64,000 nucleotides of DNA from Scybalomonas sp905214925 (GTDB lineage Bacteria > Bacillota > Clostridia > Lachnospirales > Lachnospiraceae), in NCBI GenBank assembly GCA_905214925.1, contig CAJMOB010000001.1, forward strand, positions 62,001 to 126,000, given 5' to 3'. This document shows, piece after piece, positions 35,146 to 42,821 of the stretch. The notes below the pieces were generated by a model, which saw only the letters and a list, made by a program, of their open reading frames with translations, made no database searches and was not told the origin of the DNA. A program made the translations under genes and the position numbers. Every line of letters starts with the position of its first letter. Position 1 is the stretch's first letter.

Positions 35146-37779
35146 CTAATCAAATGGTAATTTTTCTTGTCCTGCTGCCTCCCACACATCCATAGGTTTA
35201 TCATTTCCAAGATACTTGGATAAATTAAATTCCACAAATCTTATAACTTTTCCATTAAATCTCTTTGCAACAGCATATAACAACTTATTTCCACTTCTGG
35301 AAGTTCCAATTAATCCTTGATCTGCAAGATACTTTATTGTTTTCTTTGGGGAATACTCTGCTTTTTCTAGCACTTCATCAAGGATTGTTCGAAAAATGTA
35401 TACTTTGTCATTCGTAAGCAAACCATAACATTTCCCCTCTACATCCTCTCCAAAGTAATTCTTATTTGAAAGAATCCAATCCACAATGTATTGTGTGGCA
35501 TTTTCATTTACATCTGAGCTTTCTGCTGTCTCCTGCTCCCAAGCGATAACTTGAGCAAGTCTTTTTGCCTTTATCCAAGATTCCTCTAAAACAACAAATT
35601 CTTTGTTTTTGGGTGGCTGTTTACAAAAAATCCATGTATCTATCATTGCATCTGCTAGAGCAACAATAGATACACCAGCGATATGGCTAATACTTCTACC
35701 ATTGGCATTCTCGTTCAAATAGCTCATCATTTCATCGTATTTTTTTCGAATATCATCCCAATTTACCTGTAACAAATATTCAATAAACAATGGTCCAGCC
35801 CATCCACAATTATCTGCTGCCTGCTGATGCATTAAACTAGCAGACTTCTCATCATTAAATGGTCCACCATAGAGTTCTATCACACGAGAACTGACACCTG
35901 TCTGCGTTTTTCCAGTGGATAAAGGTTCTTCTCCAGTGGATATTGCGATAGTCCGCCATTGGCTAGTTGTTTGCAATCCTCCTGTTTTGTTACCACGAAT
36001 TTTCCCTGTTCCAGAAGAAATCATGTATACGATTTTCTCTAACATTCCTTGGTTCTTTCCAGCAAGCTGTCTTTCATCGATGCCTAACGGCAAATCTCTG
36101 TAGAAGGCAGCAGTTCTCTCTAATCCTACTTGCGTAGCATTAAAGTTTACCATTAATCGCTCTGGATCACCCCATGCCGACAATGCAGCCTTCAACGCAG
36201 CAGTCTTTCCACCTTTACTACCACCCCAGTTATAAACAAAATAGATTCTTTGTTTTAATATTTTAAGAAGCGGTGCAGCAAATCCTGCTGCCAAAATAAA
36301 ACGAAACTTATCCCGTTCCCTGTGTGGAGACATTAATTTTATCCAGTCCTCTAAGTTACCTTGTTGACAATAAGCAGCCGCCATGCCACGTTGCGATGGA
36401 TCTATATCCATAACAAGCCCTGTTCCATGTCCTGGAATAAACCTATTTCCATGTTGCCATCCAAAAGAGCTTGTTGATTCTTCCATTGTTAAAATATCTA
36501 TGTTTTCTGCTTCCAAGGCACCTAAAAACTTTACAACAGACTTTGCATTTTCCGAAGTAATTGTGCAACCAACGTCCGATAGTGTTGTAATGCTTCTGCT
36601 CGAAAATATAGTAGAACGTGGATAAATGTACTTATTCCATTGCTTGTCCCTTAAAAATGCAATCTCGATTTTTTCTTCTCCTAGTTCTAAGTTCTTTAAT
36701 CGCCTTGTAATCAAGATAGGTGTTCGACAAACAAGTATTGGCATCAATGTCTTTTCATCAATAATAAAAATGCCATCCTCAGAGAACTTCCAGTTCTCGG
36801 GTTCTCTAAGATTTACTGGTGCATCTTTAATGACTTCTGGAATAATATCTAATTTTGAAAAATCGATTTTTTCTGCATAGGTAATAGCTTCTTGAATTCT
36901 CTTTCTAGCTTCTTCCCTTCCAAGTGCCATAAAAACCTCCGATGGGTCTTTATGTTTATCTATTCCATTGCAACTAAAGACAAAGATATTTTCTTCTATT
37001 CCTGCTTCCCGTAAGACCTCTGTGACTTTCCGAATAAATGTATCTCCACCTCTATCTGGTTCTTTATGTAAGTAGATTTTTAGTCCTTTTAATTTTTCTG
37101 CCATTTCTTTTTTAAACATGGCAGCTCCTGGAACTCCAAGGCAAGGGAAGAGCATATACCACATGCTTTGTGTATCACTTTCCCCTTCTACCAATACGAC
37201 ATATCCAACTTCTTTGATTGCTGGTAGTCTCCACTCTCCATAAAGAGGAATTTTCCCTTTTGATCCCTTCTGCCACCGAAACTCTTTATTTCCATATCGT
37301 TTTCTAAAAACTATTTCTGTTCCATCTTCTAAATAATATGGAATTTTCATGTAGTTATTTTTTTGATAATAGTCCTTCTCAGTGGTAATATGACAATCAT
37401 TTTTTAGAAAATCCTCTGGAAGTTTCTTTTCAAAAGAATACTGCTGCAAAGAATAACTTGCCAGACCTGACTTCTTATCTTTCTTTGGTTCATCTTTTAA
37501 AGGTACATTATACTTTTCTAATATCTTCTTATAAGCCTCTTTTGTGGTAATTCCATTTATTCTTGCGTAGAAGTCAATAAAATTACCACCTTCATTTTCA
37601 GCAAAACAGAACCACTTACCAGTTTTTAAATTAACGGAAAAAGAAGAATGCTCTGAATCATTATGGAAAGGACAAAGACCAACAATTGAATCCTCTCCTG
37701 AAGGTTTTGCTTTTTTGATAATCGAATATTCAGTTTTATAATCTACTATGTCATCAATGTTTATATCTCTTTGATTCAT
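35146..37779 (-). CDS. Primase-helicase: CHC2 zinc finger, TOPRIM and DUF927
   Basis: 877 residues. Residues ~15-100 form a CHC2-type primase zinc finger ('GLCPFHNDSEHSSFSVN'), ~195-300 a TOPRIM domain ('VVLVEGESDTQSMWYML'), and ~330-800 a DUF927 helicase-like ATPase with a Walker A-like 'NWGGSKGGKTAALKAAL' and 'LGIDERQLAG'. A fused primase/helicase of this kind drives phage DNA replication. The nearby repeat array is its likely site of action. Confidence 0.9.
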   Translation of the reverse strand: MNQRDINIDDIVDYKTEYSIIKKAKPSGEDSIVGLCPFHNDSEHSSFSVNLKTGKWFCFAENEGGNFIDFYARINGITTKEAYKKILEKYNVPLKDEPKKDKKSGLASYSLQQYSFEKKLPEDFLKNDCHITTEKDYYQKNNYMKIPYYLEDGTEIVFRKRYGNKEFRWQKGSKGKIPLYGEWRLPAIKEVGYVVLVEGESDTQSMWYMLFPCLGVPGAAMFKKEMAEKLKGLKIYLHKEPDRGGDTFIRKVTEVLREAGIEENIFVFSCNGIDKHKDPSEVFMALGREEARKRIQEAITYAEKIDFSKLDIIPEVIKDAPVNLREPENWKFSEDGIFIIDEKTLMPILVCRTPILITRRLKNLELGEEKIEIAFLRDKQWNKYIYPRSTIFSSRSITTLSDVGCTITSENAKSVVKFLGALEAENIDILTMEESTSSFGWQHGNRFIPGHGTGLVMDIDPSQRGMAAAYCQQGNLEDWIKLMSPHRERDKFRFILAAGFAAPLLKILKQRIYFVYNWGGSKGGKTAALKAALSAWGDPERLMVNFNATQVGLERTAAFYRDLPLGIDERQLAGKNQGMLEKIVYMISSGTGKIRGNKTGGLQTTSQWRTIAISTGEEPLSTGKTQTGVSSRVIELYGGPFNDEKSASLMHQQAADNCGWAGPLFIEYLLQVNWDDIRKKYDEMMSYLNENANGRSISHIAGVSIVALADAMIDTWIFCKQPPKNKEFVVLEESWIKAKRLAQVIAWEQETAESSDVNENATQYIVDWILSNKNYFGEDVEGKCYGLLTNDKVYIFRTILDEVLEKAEYSPKKTIKYLADQGLIGTSRSGNKLLYAVAKRFNGKVIRFVEFNLSKYLGNDKPMDVWEAAGQEKLPFD

Positions 37780-37802
37780 ATTTTCCCGTCCTTTTAAAAA
37801 TT

Positions 37803-37822
37803 AGGGGAGATTTCTCTCCCCT
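37803..37822 (-). terminator. 8-bp hairpin between the SSB-like and primase genes
   Basis: AGGGGAGA (37803-37810) / TCTCCCCT (37815-37822) with a GAAA tetraloop on the minus strand, followed by AATTTTT. It may partly terminate transcription or protect the mRNA end. Confidence 0.55.
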
Positions 37823-37830
37823 TTGTTCCT

Positions 37831-38652
37831 CTAGTTGAATGGAAGTTCATCCTCTACACCTTGTGCTACACCTTGTGCTACATCATCTACGTTCACAAAT
37901 CCATCTGGTCCTGTTTGTTGTACTGGTGTTTCAACAAAACCATCCGCTGTCATAGCAATATTTTTGTATTGCCCTTTAAGCTCCGCTCTTAATTTTGCTG
38001 TTTTTGTAAATACCTCCTCTGGAAGAACTCCAACTTGCTCTACTACAATCTTACTGTATTCCATACCAACCTTGTTGGTAACATTTTCTAAAGAGAATTT
38101 TAAAACCATTCTTGTATAAGGTGTCTTAGTTCTTCCCATTATTCTTGATAACTGCTTGTTTACATCTCGCATAGATGTTGGTGGAACAGATAAAAGATAA
38201 GGGTCTTGCTTTCCAGAAAGTAAAAGATAAATTCTTCTTGTGTTCTTACAAGCTTTTCCTCTTCCTTGCTTGTCGGTTCCGTATTGATTATATGGGCAAT
38301 GCTCACACTCTCTAATCTCTCCTGTTTCAAGAACTACCCCTTGTTTTCCATCCATAGACATACAGTCAGGTGCTTGGTTTTCTCCTGTTCCATAATCTTG
38401 AGACCAATATCCATTTGAACGATGAGTAAAAATCATTACTCCCTCAATTTCTGTAGCTTTTTCAGGCTTCTTCTCATCATCCGTTTCAATGGTGAACATT
38501 CCACCATTTTTCACTTTAATTTTCTTGCAATCAATTCCTGTATCTGGAACAAGATCAGATAATTCATCTTCAAGCTCTGCTTTTAACTCCTCATCTAATT
38601 CTTCAAATCCTGCTGCTAATTCAAATTTTACTGTTGTTAATTCATTTGCCAT
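37831..38652 (-). CDS. Phage protein with SSB-like acidic tip
   Basis: 273 residues. There is a possible metal site ('CEHCPYNQYGTDKQGRGKAC'). The C-terminus is a Gln/Gly-rich linker ending in 'EDELPFN', close to the DDDIPF tip by which bacterial SSBs recruit partners. It lies just upstream of the primase-helicase. I infer a single-strand DNA-binding role; the fold is not recognised by sequence. Confidence 0.65.
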   Translation of the reverse strand: MANELTTVKFELAAGFEELDEELKAELEDELSDLVPDTGIDCKKIKVKNGGMFTIETDDEKKPEKATEIEGVMIFTHRSNGYWSQDYGTGENQAPDCMSMDGKQGVVLETGEIRECEHCPYNQYGTDKQGRGKACKNTRRIYLLLSGKQDPYLLSVPPTSMRDVNKQLSRIMGRTKTPYTRMVLKFSLENVTNKVGMEYSKIVVEQVGVLPEEVFTKTAKLRAELKGQYKNIAMTADGFVETPVQQTGPDGFVNVDDVAQGVAQGVEDELPFN

Positions 38653-38654
38653 GT

Positions 38655-39056
38655 CTATTTTCTCCTTTTTCTTCGTGTTATTTCATAAGTCTCAAACAGA
38701 TTTAGTGCTATGGCCAAATCCTCTGGAATTTCTCTTAGATTCTCTAATTCTCTCTTAAGTAATTTAGAATCTATCTTTTCCGCATGAATATCATGCTTAT
38801 GTAAGAGTTCTAAAAGACTTATGCCATTCTTCTTTAATTCAACTGCTGCCTTTTGAGAATAGATATTTTTCTCTTTCAAAGTATAGGTATATTTAGTTGT
38901 CTTAACTTTTGGCCAGTCATGCTCCACCATCTCAATGGCCAACTTTTCTTTTAAGGCATCAATTTCATGTTTGCACTGTTTTAACTGTTCTTCTAATCTA
39001 TCTTTCTCATCGAGCATACACTCGTAATCTAAAATTAATTGTTCTAAATATGTCAC
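38655..39056 (-). CDS. Coiled-coil phage protein (Gp157-like)
   Basis: 133 residues from GTG 39054-39056, chosen because AGGAGG lies 6 bp upstream; a longer reading to 39113 places that site inside the gene. An N-terminal coiled coil ('DEKDRLEEQLKQCKHEIDAL') is followed by 'TTKYTYTLKEK'. It resembles Gp157/DUF-type proteins next to SSB-like genes; its function is unknown. Confidence 0.6.
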   Translation of the reverse strand: MTYLEQLILDYECMLDEKDRLEEQLKQCKHEIDALKEKLAIEMVEHDWPKVKTTKYTYTLKEKNIYSQKAAVELKKNGISLLELLHKHDIHAEKIDSKLLKRELENLREIPEDLAIALNLFETYEITRRKRRK

Positions 39057-39066
39057 ATAATTCCTC

Positions 39067-39240
39067 CTATTCTTTATTTTTTTTAATTCTATGTATTTTC
39101 TCCGCATATTCAATTTGTCTCTGAATATATGGATCTTCTTCCCGTCCTCCAGATAACATCCAATCTTCTATTCTTTGTTTTACATCTAATAGAACCGAAA
39201 CTGGAAGTTTCATATTACTCAGTTCAGAGATCTTTCTCAC
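39067..39240 (-). CDS. Small phage protein (DUF6877-like)
   Basis: 57 residues. The core 'LPVSVLLDVKQRIEDWMLSG' with 'DPYIQRQIEYAE' is a recurring small protein of Clostridia phages. The start may be GTG 39238-39240 (AGGTG 6 bp upstream) or the ATG two codons earlier. Confidence 0.62.
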   Translation of the reverse strand: MRKISELSNMKLPVSVLLDVKQRIEDWMLSGGREEDPYIQRQIEYAEKIHRIKKNKE

Positions 39241-39250
39241 TTCCATCACC

Positions 39251-39439
39251 TCACTTATCACAAAGGTAATCCATAAAATCTAGCAATTTATTCAAAGATT
39301 CTTCGCTCATGCTGTCTAAATCAAACTTTTCACCATAAAATTCTTGACAACATTCATCTATAAATTCTCTATATGTTTGTGTATTAGTGGCCACTTCTTC
39401 TACATCACAAATTCTTTTATCTAGATCTGACTTCTTCAT
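39251..39439 (-). CDS. Small acidic phage protein, unknown function
   Basis: 62 residues from ATG 39437-39439, with GGAGGG at good spacing. The same frame is open back to a GTG at 39607 ('MKKYICTMLISSLIFSQVTS', a hydrophobic start) with a GAGGAG site, so a 118-residue membrane-anchored form is also possible. No domain recognised. Confidence 0.55.
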   Translation of the reverse strand: MKKSDLDKRICDVEEVATNTQTYREFIDECCQEFYGEKFDLDSMSEESLNKLLDFMDYLCDK

Positions 39440-39622
39440 ATTTCCCTCCAGTATTTCTCTTATCATTCTGACTATTTCTTCATCATTTTTTATACTTTCA
39501 TTTCTATACTGGATAATTTCATTCTCCAATAGAATAGTTTTCCTGTAAGAAGTAACTTGAGAAAAAATCAGACTTGATATTAACATAGTACAAATGTACT
39601 TCTTCACTTTTCATTCTCCTCT

Positions 39623-39895
39623 TCATTTCTCCATAATTTTCAATAGTTTTTCATATAAAATTATTTCTTCTTTACAATGTTCTGCTACCAAAACCTCTAC
39701 AAATTCTTTTATTTTTTCTATCTCTCCATCCTCTTCTAATTCTAAAAAGATACTTTCATCTTTTAGAAGTTTGGATGAATAGTACCAATCTCCTATATCA
39801 TTTTGATATACTTCTACAATTGGTTGCCACTCATCCAGGATGCAGCAAATTTGTAACTTATGTATCTCTTTTTCCTCTATCCAACGCTTTTTCAT
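39623..39895 (-). CDS. Small phage protein, unknown function
   Basis: 90 residues, acidic, with 'WQPIVEVYQNDIGDWYYSS'. It overlaps the next upstream gene by 38 bp. Not recognised. Confidence 0.55.
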   Translation of the reverse strand: MKKRWIEEKEIHKLQICCILDEWQPIVEVYQNDIGDWYYSSKLLKDESIFLELEEDGEIEKIKEFVEVLVAEHCKEEIILYEKLLKIMEK

Positions 39896-40121
39896 TATCT
39901 TCCACTTCTCTCATAAGACTTAAGCAACCTAGATCTAATTCTTTCAAGTCTTCATCTTCTGTCCATACTATTTTTTCAACCTGTTCATTTTTACAATATG
40001 GACAAATTGGTTCATTTTCATCTAGCATTTCTTTACCAACTATAAATTGTTTACCGCAAATTAAACACTTGTATTTCTCTAAATTACATTCCTCATATCC
40101 ATTCTCATAATCAATTCCCAT
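39858..40121 (-). CDS. Zinc-ribbon phage protein
   Basis: 87 residues. 'KCLICGKQF' and 'ICPYCKNEQ' give two CxxC pairs of a zinc ribbon, followed by an acidic helix. Its function is unknown. Confidence 0.6.
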   Translation of the reverse strand: MGIDYENGYEECNLEKYKCLICGKQFIVGKEMLDENEPICPYCKNEQVEKIVWTEDEDLKELDLGCLSLMREVEDNEKALDRGKRDT

Positions 40122-40124
40122 TGT

Positions 40125-40373
40125 TTATTCTTTTGCTTCTTTTAACAATTCATCTACATTTTCTTTCATATATTCAGAGACTTTAAGATAACCCTCTGTA
40201 TTAATCTTTTCTTCAAAACCTCTGAATTTTACTCTTGCTGGATATACTGATATAATTTCTTGATTTTCATCAGACTCATATACAATAGCCCAACCAAATG
40301 TATGCAGAATCATGTTAACCCACCATAAGAACCCTGATTGTCTAAACTCTTTCCACGTTTTCTTTTCTATCAT
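40125..40373 (-). CDS. Small phage protein, unknown function
   Basis: 82 residues from ATG 40371-40373 (AAGGTG upstream). 'KKTWKEFRQSGFLWWVNMIL' with 'HTFGWAIVYE' is a pattern I recognise as frequent in Firmicute phage early regions, without known function. Confidence 0.65.
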   Translation of the reverse strand: MIEKKTWKEFRQSGFLWWVNMILHTFGWAIVYESDENQEIISVYPARVKFRGFEEKINTEGYLKVSEYMKENVDELLKEAKE

Positions 40374-40401
40374 TTTCATCACCTTATTGTTAATTGCAGT
40401 T

Positions 40402-40641
40402 TTAGTTAGCTTTTTTCTTTGCTGCATATTCGATAATTTCTTTTATATGCTTTCGGGCTTCTAAATTTATGTAATCAAAATGTTTAATATTTCCTCTTAA
40501 CATTTCTGTTGCTTCATTACCGATTGCAAAAGCAAATCCAGATACTTCCTCTCCTTTATCTACTTTTTTCTTTGCATCTTCTACCATTGCATCAAAATTA
40601 CTTTTAATTTCTTTTTCTGTTAATTTCCCATACTTTGTCAT
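40402..40641 (-). CDS. Small phage protein, unknown function
   Basis: 79 residues, helical and charged ('LTEKEIKSNFDAMVEDAKKK'). A good ribosome site (GAAAGGTG) is present. Not recognised. Confidence 0.58.
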   Translation of the reverse strand: MTKYGKLTEKEIKSNFDAMVEDAKKKVDKGEEVSGFAFAIGNEATEMLRGNIKHFDYINLEARKHIKEIIEYAAKKKAN

Positions 40642-40658
40642 TTTTAATCACCTTTCTT

Positions 40659-40826
40659 TCACTTAAATAAATTAATAGATACAGAAATGTCATGAACTGG
40701 CTCCTTTGATATACCACTAATATCAACAATACGTTCTTTTGCTGATTCAACAAAATGTACCTTTGCCATATGAATTTCTGCAAAAATTCTAATCACTGTA
40801 ACCTTTTCATTAAAATAGTAAGCCAT
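40659..40826 (-). CDS. Small phage protein, unknown function
   Basis: 55 residues, starting ATG 40824-40826, 'MAYYFNEKVTVIRIFAEIHM'. GGAGG lies 13 bp upstream, a little far. Not recognised; beta-prone, no membrane segment. It fills the gap between its neighbours on the same strand. Confidence 0.5.
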   Translation of the reverse strand: MAYYFNEKVTVIRIFAEIHMAKVHFVESAKERIVDISGISKEPVHDISVSINLFK

Positions 40827-40860
40827 TACGCACTCTTTTCCTCCGTTTCTGACTTAAATA

Positions 40861-41043
40861 TTAATTATTACTAACCTTTGTTAAACCATCTACTGCGTAA
40901 CAACCATTAAACCCTTCAAGCCAAACTACATCTGTTCCACATATTTCTTCTGCTTCAATTTTCACTACAAACTTTTTATTTCGATACTCTTCTGGAACAT
41001 CATACTTATCATTCATAATCACGATATCTCCAACTTTCAGCAT
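40861..41043 (-). CDS. Small phage protein, SH3-like barrel
   Basis: 60 residues from ATG 41041-41043 (GGAGG upstream). 'LKVGDIVIMNDKYDVPEEYR' and the later beta-rich part suggest a small barrel. Related in pattern to the neighbouring 54-residue protein ('FEIGDLVICIESGVIGRVLR'). Confidence 0.55.
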   Translation of the reverse strand: MLKVGDIVIMNDKYDVPEEYRNKKFVVKIEAEEICGTDVVWLEGFNGCYAVDGLTKVSNN

Positions 41044-41063
41044 TTCCAAACCTCCATCAAATA

Positions 41064-41228
41064 TTAATATTTTTCCCAAAATCTTGTTGGCGCATGGTAT
41101 TGTCTTCCGTCTCTTGTTAATACCATTGTTTGTTCTTCACACGCCGTTGGAACATAGAATCTTAAAACTCTACCAATTACTCCGCTTTCAATACAAATAA
41201 CTAAATCGCCAATTTCAAAACTTCTCAT
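41064..41228 (-). CDS. Small phage protein, SH3-like barrel
   Basis: 54 residues, ATG 41226-41228 with GAGGTGA upstream, 'MRSFEIGDLVICIESGVIGR'. The barrel-like hydrophobic pattern is shared with the next gene. Function unknown. Confidence 0.55.
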   Translation of the reverse strand: MRSFEIGDLVICIESGVIGRVLRFYVPTACEEQTMVLTRDGRQYHAPTRFWEKY

Positions 41229-41261
41229 TCTTCACCTCATTAAATACTAATATCAATAACC

Positions 41262-41456
41262 TTATGCTCCATGTATTTTCTTATATTTCTCACATTTACC
41301 CATAACGCCATTGCATATTTCACAAGTACGCCAATGTTCACAACTATCATTTTTAGGGCACATTTTTCCAGCAAAATTTCCACCCCAATTCCAGCAAGTA
41401 GTTCCACCAGTTCGGGAACAGTACCAATACACACAATATCTTTCTTTATGACTCAC
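41262..41456 (-). CDS. Cys-rich small phage protein
   Basis: 64 residues with eight Cys ('CVYWYCSRTGGTTCWNWGGN', then 'CEHWRTCEICNGVMGKCEKY'), a probable double zinc site. Preferred over an overlapping frame at 41240-41434 because of the ribosome site and Cys spacing. Confidence 0.5.
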   Translation of the reverse strand: MSHKERYCVYWYCSRTGGTTCWNWGGNFAGKMCPKNDSCEHWRTCEICNGVMGKCEKYKKIHGA

Positions 41457-41482
41457 ATTATCACCTCATTAAATAATAACTT

Positions 41483-41698
41483 CTACAATTTATCTATAAG
41501 TTCTAAAAATTCTTTTGATGGCTTGTCAAATTTCCATTCAAGCTCACTTCCACAATAAGGACAACTTACATATCCTTCTGCTACACCAAATCCACATTCA
41601 GAGCAACGATACTCTGGTATTTTTTCGTTGTTATATGTAAAGCAAGCGACTGCTTCTACTTTTGCCACCTTTACCAACTTTAACTTCCTTTTTCTCAT
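41483..41698 (-). CDS. Zinc-ribbon phage protein
   Basis: 71 residues. 'YRCSECGFGVAEGYVSCPYC' is a clear CxxC...CxxC ribbon, with a basic N-terminus. Accessory DNA- or RNA-binding role possible. Confidence 0.68.
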   Translation of the reverse strand: MRKRKLKLVKVAKVEAVACFTYNNEKIPEYRCSECGFGVAEGYVSCPYCGSELEWKFDKPSKEFLELIDKL

Positions 41699-41737
41699 TC
41701 ATCTTTCTCCTAGTTTTCACCTAAATACTAGATTTTT

Positions 41738-41866
41738 CTATTCTTCATGCTCTGCATAAAAACAATATCCATAATTTAAGAATCCATCACAAATATATGC
41801 ATCTAATTCTTCATCGTATATTTCATCGTTATAAGGACATTCTTTACAACCTTCAACCAGAGACAT
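41738..41866 (-). CDS. Small Cys-containing phage protein
   Basis: 42 residues, ATG 41864-41866 with GAGGTG upstream, 'MSLVEGCKECPYNDEIYDEE'. Very acidic with four Cys. Not recognised. Confidence 0.5.
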   Translation of the reverse strand: MSLVEGCKECPYNDEIYDEELDAYICDGFLNYGYCFYAEHEE

Positions 41867-41914
41867 ATTGTCACCTCTCAATCTTTTCCATAATTAGGTT
41901 GATATCCACTATGT

Positions 41915-42163
41915 TTAATGATTTATTTCCAACTCCTTTAAAATATCCTCCATACCCATTCCAGCATTTAAAGCTTTTACCACATATTCAAAATTAACCT
42001 TTTCATATTTTTTCTTTGGATACTGTTGGAAATAGCTCTCTTCTGCTGATTTTCCATATAACATCCAGTAATGATTGGCTAATCTTTTATTCATAGTGAC
42101 TTTTTTAGTGCAAGTTAATGTATTTTTTGAACCATCTGAATATATATTTTCTATTTTCCACAT
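41915..42163 (-). CDS. Small phage protein, unknown function
   Basis: 82 residues. 'TCTKKVTMNKRLANHYWMLY' and a C-terminal helix ('GMGMEDILKELEINH'). It overlaps the upstream gene by 13 bp. Not recognised. Confidence 0.58.
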   Translation of the reverse strand: MWKIENIYSDGSKNTLTCTKKVTMNKRLANHYWMLYGKSAEESYFQQYPKKKYEKVNFEYVVKALNAGMGMEDILKELEINH

Positions 42164-42372
42164 TTCTTTTTCCCCTTTACTTTTATTAAGTTCTCAGGGT
42201 ATTTGCATGTCTTATACCCTATTATTTTATCTTTCAGTAGAACAAAGTATGGATACACTTTTATTACAATTCCTATCCTTCCACCATCATATATGACTTC
42301 TTCTCCTGCTTTAAAAGAATATTTCCTTGCTACTGGTTTATCCTTATTGATAACTCGATTTGAATAACCCAT
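42151..42372 (-). CDS. Small phage protein, SH3-like barrel
   Basis: 73 residues, basic. 'FKAGEEVIYDGGRIGIVIKV' repeats the barrel-like pattern of the two small proteins at 40.9-41.2 kb. A strong GAGGAGG site precedes it. Confidence 0.58.
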   Translation of the reverse strand: MGYSNRVINKDKPVARKYSFKAGEEVIYDGGRIGIVIKVYPYFVLLKDKIIGYKTCKYPENLIKVKGKKKCGK

Positions 42373-42548
42373 TACTTATTTTCCTCCTCAAAATCAAAAA
42401 TAACTTCTCCATTTCTAATTGCATCTGGTTTTTTACTACCAAACTTTTTTTTCAATATCAATTTCACCTTTTTATCGTGGTACTCATTTCTAGTAAAAAT
42501 CAGACGATTATAAACTTTTCCATTCTTAATGATTACTTTTGTTTTCAT
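42372..42548 (-). CDS. Small basic phage protein
   Basis: 58 residues from ATG 42546-42548, 'MKTKVIIKNGKVYNRLIFTR'; a GTG at 42587 would lie inside the tRNA-like RNA and is less likely. Very basic, possibly nucleic-acid binding. Not recognised. Confidence 0.52.
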   Translation of the reverse strand: MKTKVIIKNGKVYNRLIFTRNEYHDKKVKLILKKKFGSKKPDAIRNGEVIFDFEEENK

Positions 42549-42583
42549 ATGTGTTGTATAACTTCCTTTCTTCTTATTTTTAA

Positions 42584-42745
42584 TCACAGGTGAGGGGTTC
42601 GAACCCTCTTGACTTTAATAATGACTACGAATTTTTTAAACAAATGTATGTAAATTTATATAGAAATCTTTAGGAGAGGAATAATAAAAATTAAAATGGA
42701 ATTATGTTTTAACTATTAAAGTCAACAAACCTCTTTTGACCTGTG
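42584..42745 (-). ncRNA. tRNA/tmRNA-shaped structured RNA, candidate
   Basis: On the minus strand: 5' CACAGGT (42739-42745) pairs with 3' ACCTGTG (42585-42591) as a 7-bp acceptor-like stem; a 13-nt D-arm-like CAAA-AGAGG-TTTG (42726-42738); a 12-bp helix TTGACTTTAATA/TATTAAAGTCAA (42714-42725 with 42609-42620); an 88-nt central loop-out (42621-42713) that is AT-rich; and a perfect T-arm GAGGG-TTCGAAC-CCCTC (42592-42608) joined directly to the acceptor, then A. The order matches tmRNA (P2 next to T-arm), but there is no anticodon arm, no G-U in the acceptor and no encoded CCA. The stretch lies between two genes and holds none. Confidence 0.65.
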
Positions 42746-42750
42746 CTATT

Positions 42751-42768
42751 GCCCTGGGATTCCAGGGC
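42751..42768. repeat. 7-bp GC-rich hairpin beside the tRNA-like RNA
   Basis: GCCCTGG (42751-42757) / CCAGGGC (42762-42768) with a 4-nt loop, five bases from the 5' end of the tRNA-like RNA. It is a strong stem in AT-rich DNA. It may be a processing signal or a separate attenuator. Confidence 0.6.
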
Positions 42769-42821
42769 TTTGTATCATGGAATTTAATAATAGTTACATG
42801 TGATATACAATTAAAATCCAA

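Noticed and set aside
41240..41434. 64-codon minus-strand frame
   Set aside because: It overlaps the Cys-rich gene at 41262-41456 in another frame and has a weaker start and less convincing composition.
42584..42745. Ordinary tRNA gene
   Set aside because: The T-arm and acceptor are perfect, but there is no anticodon arm; a 12-bp helix and an ~90-nt insert lie in its place.
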